Assembly: GCF_902489635.1 (NCBI RefSeq)
Contig: NZ_CABUAN010000060.1
Location: forward strand, 1-7,211
Source of the DNA: an uncultured Porphyromonas sp.
GTDB taxonomy: Bacteria; Bacteroidota; Bacteroidia; Bacteroidales; Porphyromonadaceae
Reading direction: 5' to 3'
DNA length: 7,211 bases
A program made the translations under genes and the position numbers. Below are positions 5,453 to 7,211 of the stretch, piece after piece. Under the pieces are notes generated by a model. It saw only the letters and a list, made by a program, of their open reading frames with translations. It made no database searches and was not told the DNA's origin. How positions within the stretch are numbered: position 1 is the stretch's first letter; the number at the start of each line of letters is the position of its first letter.

Positions 5453-6733
5453 ATGCAGATAGTAGACATCAAAGGACGCGAGGTACTAGACTCGCGCGGC
5501 AATCCAACAGTGGAGGTAGAGGTCATCCTAGATAGCGGAGCCATGGGGCGTGCCGCTGTACCCAGTGGAGCCTCTACAGGGGAACATGAGGCACTCGAGC
5601 TACGTGACGGCGACAAGAGCCGTTACCTCGGCAAGGGCGTCCGCAAGGCGGTCGAAAACGTCAACGAGGTGATCGCTCCAGCTCTCTTCGGCATGAGCGC
5701 GCTCGAGCAGCGTGAAATAGACCAGAAGATGATAGACCTAGATGGCACAGAGACCAAGAGTGTACTCGGTGCTAACGCTATCCTAGGCGTCTCGCTAGCT
5801 GTCGCTAAGGCTGCTGCTGACGAACTAGCTATACCGCTCTACCGCTACATCGGTGGCGTCAACGCACACATACTACCTATACCGATGATGAACATCATCA
5901 ATGGTGGTGCACATAGCGATGCTCCCATCGCTTTTCAGGAGTTTATGATCCGTCCCATTGGTGCCAAGAGCTTTAGCGAGGCACTCCGCATGGGTGCCGA
6001 GACCTTTCACGCACTCAAGAAGGTGCTCCACGATCGTGGACTCAGCACTGCCGTAGGTGACGAGGGTGGTTTCGCTCCTAAGCTCGATGGCGTAGAGGAT
6101 GCGCTCAATAGCATCATCGAGGCGATCCATCAGGCTGGCTACAAGCCTGGTAGCGACATAACCATCGCTCTAGACTGCGCCGCTAGCGAGTTTTACCATG
6201 AGGGCGTCTACAACTACGCCAAGTTTGAGGGTGAGAAGGGTCAGCAACGCACTCCCGCCGAGCAGGTCGCTTACCTAGAGACACTCGTCAGCAAGTACCC
6301 CATCGATAGCATCGAGGATGGTATGGACGAAAACGACTGGGAGGGATGGCATCTGCTCACCGAGAAGCTAGGCGACCGCCTGCAGCTCGTCGGTGACGAC
6401 CTCTTTGTGACCAATGTGGACTACCTCAGCCGAGGCATCAAGGAGGGTTGCGCTAACTCCATCCTGATCAAGGTCAACCAGATAGGTACGCTCACAGAGA
6501 CGCTCGACGCGATCGACATGGCACATCGTCACGGCTTCACAGCGGTCGTATCGCACCGCTCCGGTGAGACCGAAGATACCACCATTGCAGACATCGCCGT
6601 AGCCACCAATGCGGGACAGATCAAGACTGGTTCGCTGAGCCGCACCGACCGCATCGCTAAGTATAACCAGCTACTGCGTATCGAGGAGGAGCTAGACGCA
6701 CGTGCTACATACGGATATCGTCGTCTACGCTAA
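5453..6733 (+). CDS. eno: Enolase (phosphopyruvate hydratase)
   Basis: This 426-aa cytoplasmic enzyme interconverts 2-phosphoglycerate and phosphoenolpyruvate in glycolysis and gluconeogenesis, using Mg2+. The N-terminal domain has LDSRGNPTVEVEV (12-24) and the mobile loop SGASTGEHEALELRD (38-52). The TIM-barrel domain has metal ligands at D241 (ALDCA), E288 (SIEDG) and D315 (GDDLF). E204 (GDEGG) and K340 (LIKVNQIG) are the catalytic pair, SHRSGETED lies at 367-375 and K391 is the substrate lysine. All key residues are present. The frame is open back to an ATG at 5327, but that ATG lies inside a repeat and upstream of the promoter. MQIVDIKGREVLDSRG matches the usual enolase N-terminus, so the start is 5453. 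There is no Shine-Dalgarno sequence. It is monocistronic, with its own promoter and terminator. Confidence 0.98.
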   Translation: MQIVDIKGREVLDSRGNPTVEVEVILDSGAMGRAAVPSGASTGEHEALELRDGDKSRYLGKGVRKAVENVNEVIAPALFGMSALEQREIDQKMIDLDGTETKSVLGANAILGVSLAVAKAAADELAIPLYRYIGGVNAHILPIPMMNIINGGAHSDAPIAFQEFMIRPIGAKSFSEALRMGAETFHALKKVLHDRGLSTAVGDEGGFAPKLDGVEDALNSIIEAIHQAGYKPGSDITIALDCAASEFYHEGVYNYAKFEGEKGQQRTPAEQVAYLETLVSKYPIDSIEDGMDENDWEGWHLLTEKLGDRLQLVGDDLFVTNVDYLSRGIKEGCANSILIKVNQIGTLTETLDAIDMAHRHGFTAVVSHRSGETEDTTIADIAVATNAGQIKTGSLSRTDRIAKYNQLLRIEEELDARATYGYRRLR

Positions 6734-6808
6734 GATAGTCGGTGATTGCCACAGATTGGACACTGGGCGGTCACGATATACGACGGCTTTCGTTAGACCA
6801 ACAAATAG

Positions 6809-6851
6809 ATATCCACGTGGGAACTCGCAATTTCCGCGTGGATATTTTTTT
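6809..6851 (+). terminator. Intrinsic terminator of enolase
   Basis: Left arm 6809-6823 (ATATCCACGTGGGAA) pairs with 6831-6845 (TTTCCGCGTGGATAT) around the loop CTCGCAA, with two G-T pairs. It ends in a seven-T run (6845-6851). It lies about 75 nt after the enolase stop. The two arms are also units of the CCACGTGG repeat family seen at the right edge of the window. Confidence 0.9.
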
Positions 6852-6863
6852 CCCCCCACGTAG
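6809..6863. repeat. CCACGTGG palindrome repeats, three units
   Basis: Cores CCACGTGG (6813), CCGCGTGG (6834) and CCACGTAG (6856) start 21 and 22 bp apart. This is the same core and spacing as the array at 7041-7211. The first two units form the enolase terminator stem. Confidence 0.65.
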
Positions 6864-6878
6864 TTTACTGGCTGTTGG

Positions 6879-6969
6879 CTGGAGTGATTGGAGCTATCAG
6901 AGCTATCGGAGCCATCGGGACTCTAATCTCTAACCTCTAATGGCACTCCGATCGCTCCGATGGCTCCGA
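6879..6969. repeat. Inverted pair of 9-bp repeats around 7-bp repeats
   Basis: On the left, TCGGA or a close variant starts at 6879, 6888, 6897, 6906 and 6915, exactly 9 bp apart. In the middle, about 6920-6940 reads on the minus strand as three TTAGA-containing 7-bp units. On the right, TCCGA (the reverse complement) starts at 6947, 6956 and 6965, again 9 bp apart. The two sides could fold into a large hairpin. No gene is seen here. Confidence 0.75.
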
Positions 6970-7040
6970 CCAGGACTGGTGCATTGCAATAATTTAGAGT
7001 TGATTACATATCGGTGCGGTGCTGTGTCGGTGAAAACTGA

Positions 7041-7211
7041 TTTCCACGTGGATATTTCGAAATATCCAGGTGGGGAATTTTTATTTCCCAGGTAGGAAAT
7101 GAAAAATTCCTCGGAGGAATCAAATGAAACTTCGGAGGAATTTTTTGACGCCCACGTGGAAAATAAAAAATATCCACGTGGAGATTTGAGATTTCCCACG
7201 TGGATATTCGA
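7041..7211. repeat. Tandem array of ~22-bp units with a CCACGTGG palindromic core
   Basis: Cores start at 7044, 7066, 7088, 7109, 7130, 7152, 7174 and 7196, giving steps of 21 or 22 bp. Four are exact CCACGTGG. The others are CCAGGTGG, CCAGGTAGG, CCTCGGAGG and CTTCGGAGG. AT-rich spacers separate them. Neighbouring units can pair: 7044-7057 with 7060-7073 (13 of 14), and 7102-7112 with 7135-7145 followed by a T-run, which resembles a terminator. The array reaches the window edge and may continue. It is not CRISPR-like, because there are no long conserved repeats or unique spacers. Confidence 0.8.

Noticed and set aside
6930..7199. 89-aa minus-strand reading frame with repeated TW and SPxGYF motifs
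   Set aside because: The peptide pattern is produced by the 22-bp palindrome array; the unit length is not a multiple of three and no function is evident.
7041..7211. CRISPR array
   Set aside because: The conserved core is only 8-9 bp and palindromic, the whole unit is 21-22 bp, and there are no distinct unique spacers of CRISPR length and no cas genes.

Overview
The window looks like a piece of a Bacteroidales chromosome, most likely Porphyromonas. The LRR protein ends in a type IX secretion (T9SS) sorting domain, start sites lack Shine-Dalgarno sequences, and promoters fit the Bacteroidetes pattern (TTG, 19-20 bp, TAnnTTTG). The tryptophanase and enolase proteins resemble Porphyromonas homologues as I remember them. 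Tryptophanase fits an indole-positive, amino-acid-fermenting species, perhaps the P. asaccharolytica/uenonis group. The genus is a moderately firm inference; the species is a guess.

Layout. (1) Positions 1-237: a weak leftward promoter motif, an inverted-repeat element (45-144) and a long perfect hairpin (158-209) beyond the tnaA stop. (2) 238-1617, minus: tryptophanase (tnaA), with a -7 box at 1655-1662. (3) 1663-2040: a composite MITE-like element (1687-1995), a 9-bp/7-bp repeat patch and a C10 tract. (4) 2038-2080: strong terminator of the next gene. (5) 2081-4519, minus: an 812-aa secreted protein made of a signal peptide, 13 LRRs of 21 aa, an LRR cap, four InlB-type B-repeat modules and a T9SS C-terminal domain. 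(6) 4520-5452: a long non-coding region with a G13 tract, a leftward promoter at 5028-5059, 7-bp and 9-bp tandem repeats, a second copy of the MITE-like element (5156-5360) and the rightward enolase promoter (5375-5405). (7) 5453-6733, plus: enolase. (8) 6734-7211: the enolase terminator, more 9-bp/7-bp repeats, and at the right edge a tandem array of palindromes about 22 bp apart.

The three genes are not an operon. Tryptophanase breaks tryptophan into indole, pyruvate and ammonia; enolase makes phosphoenolpyruvate in central carbon metabolism; the LRR protein is probably an exported surface or adhesion protein. The two minus-strand genes have separate terminators and upstream regions, and enolase has its own promoter and terminator.

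The genes are ordinary for the group. The unusual part is the intergenic DNA, a mosaic of at least four repeat classes: MITE-like inverted repeats, 9-bp units, 7-bp units and palindromes 21-22 bp apart. One of these classes also forms the enolase terminator. I see no clear sign of a new enzymatic or defence system.
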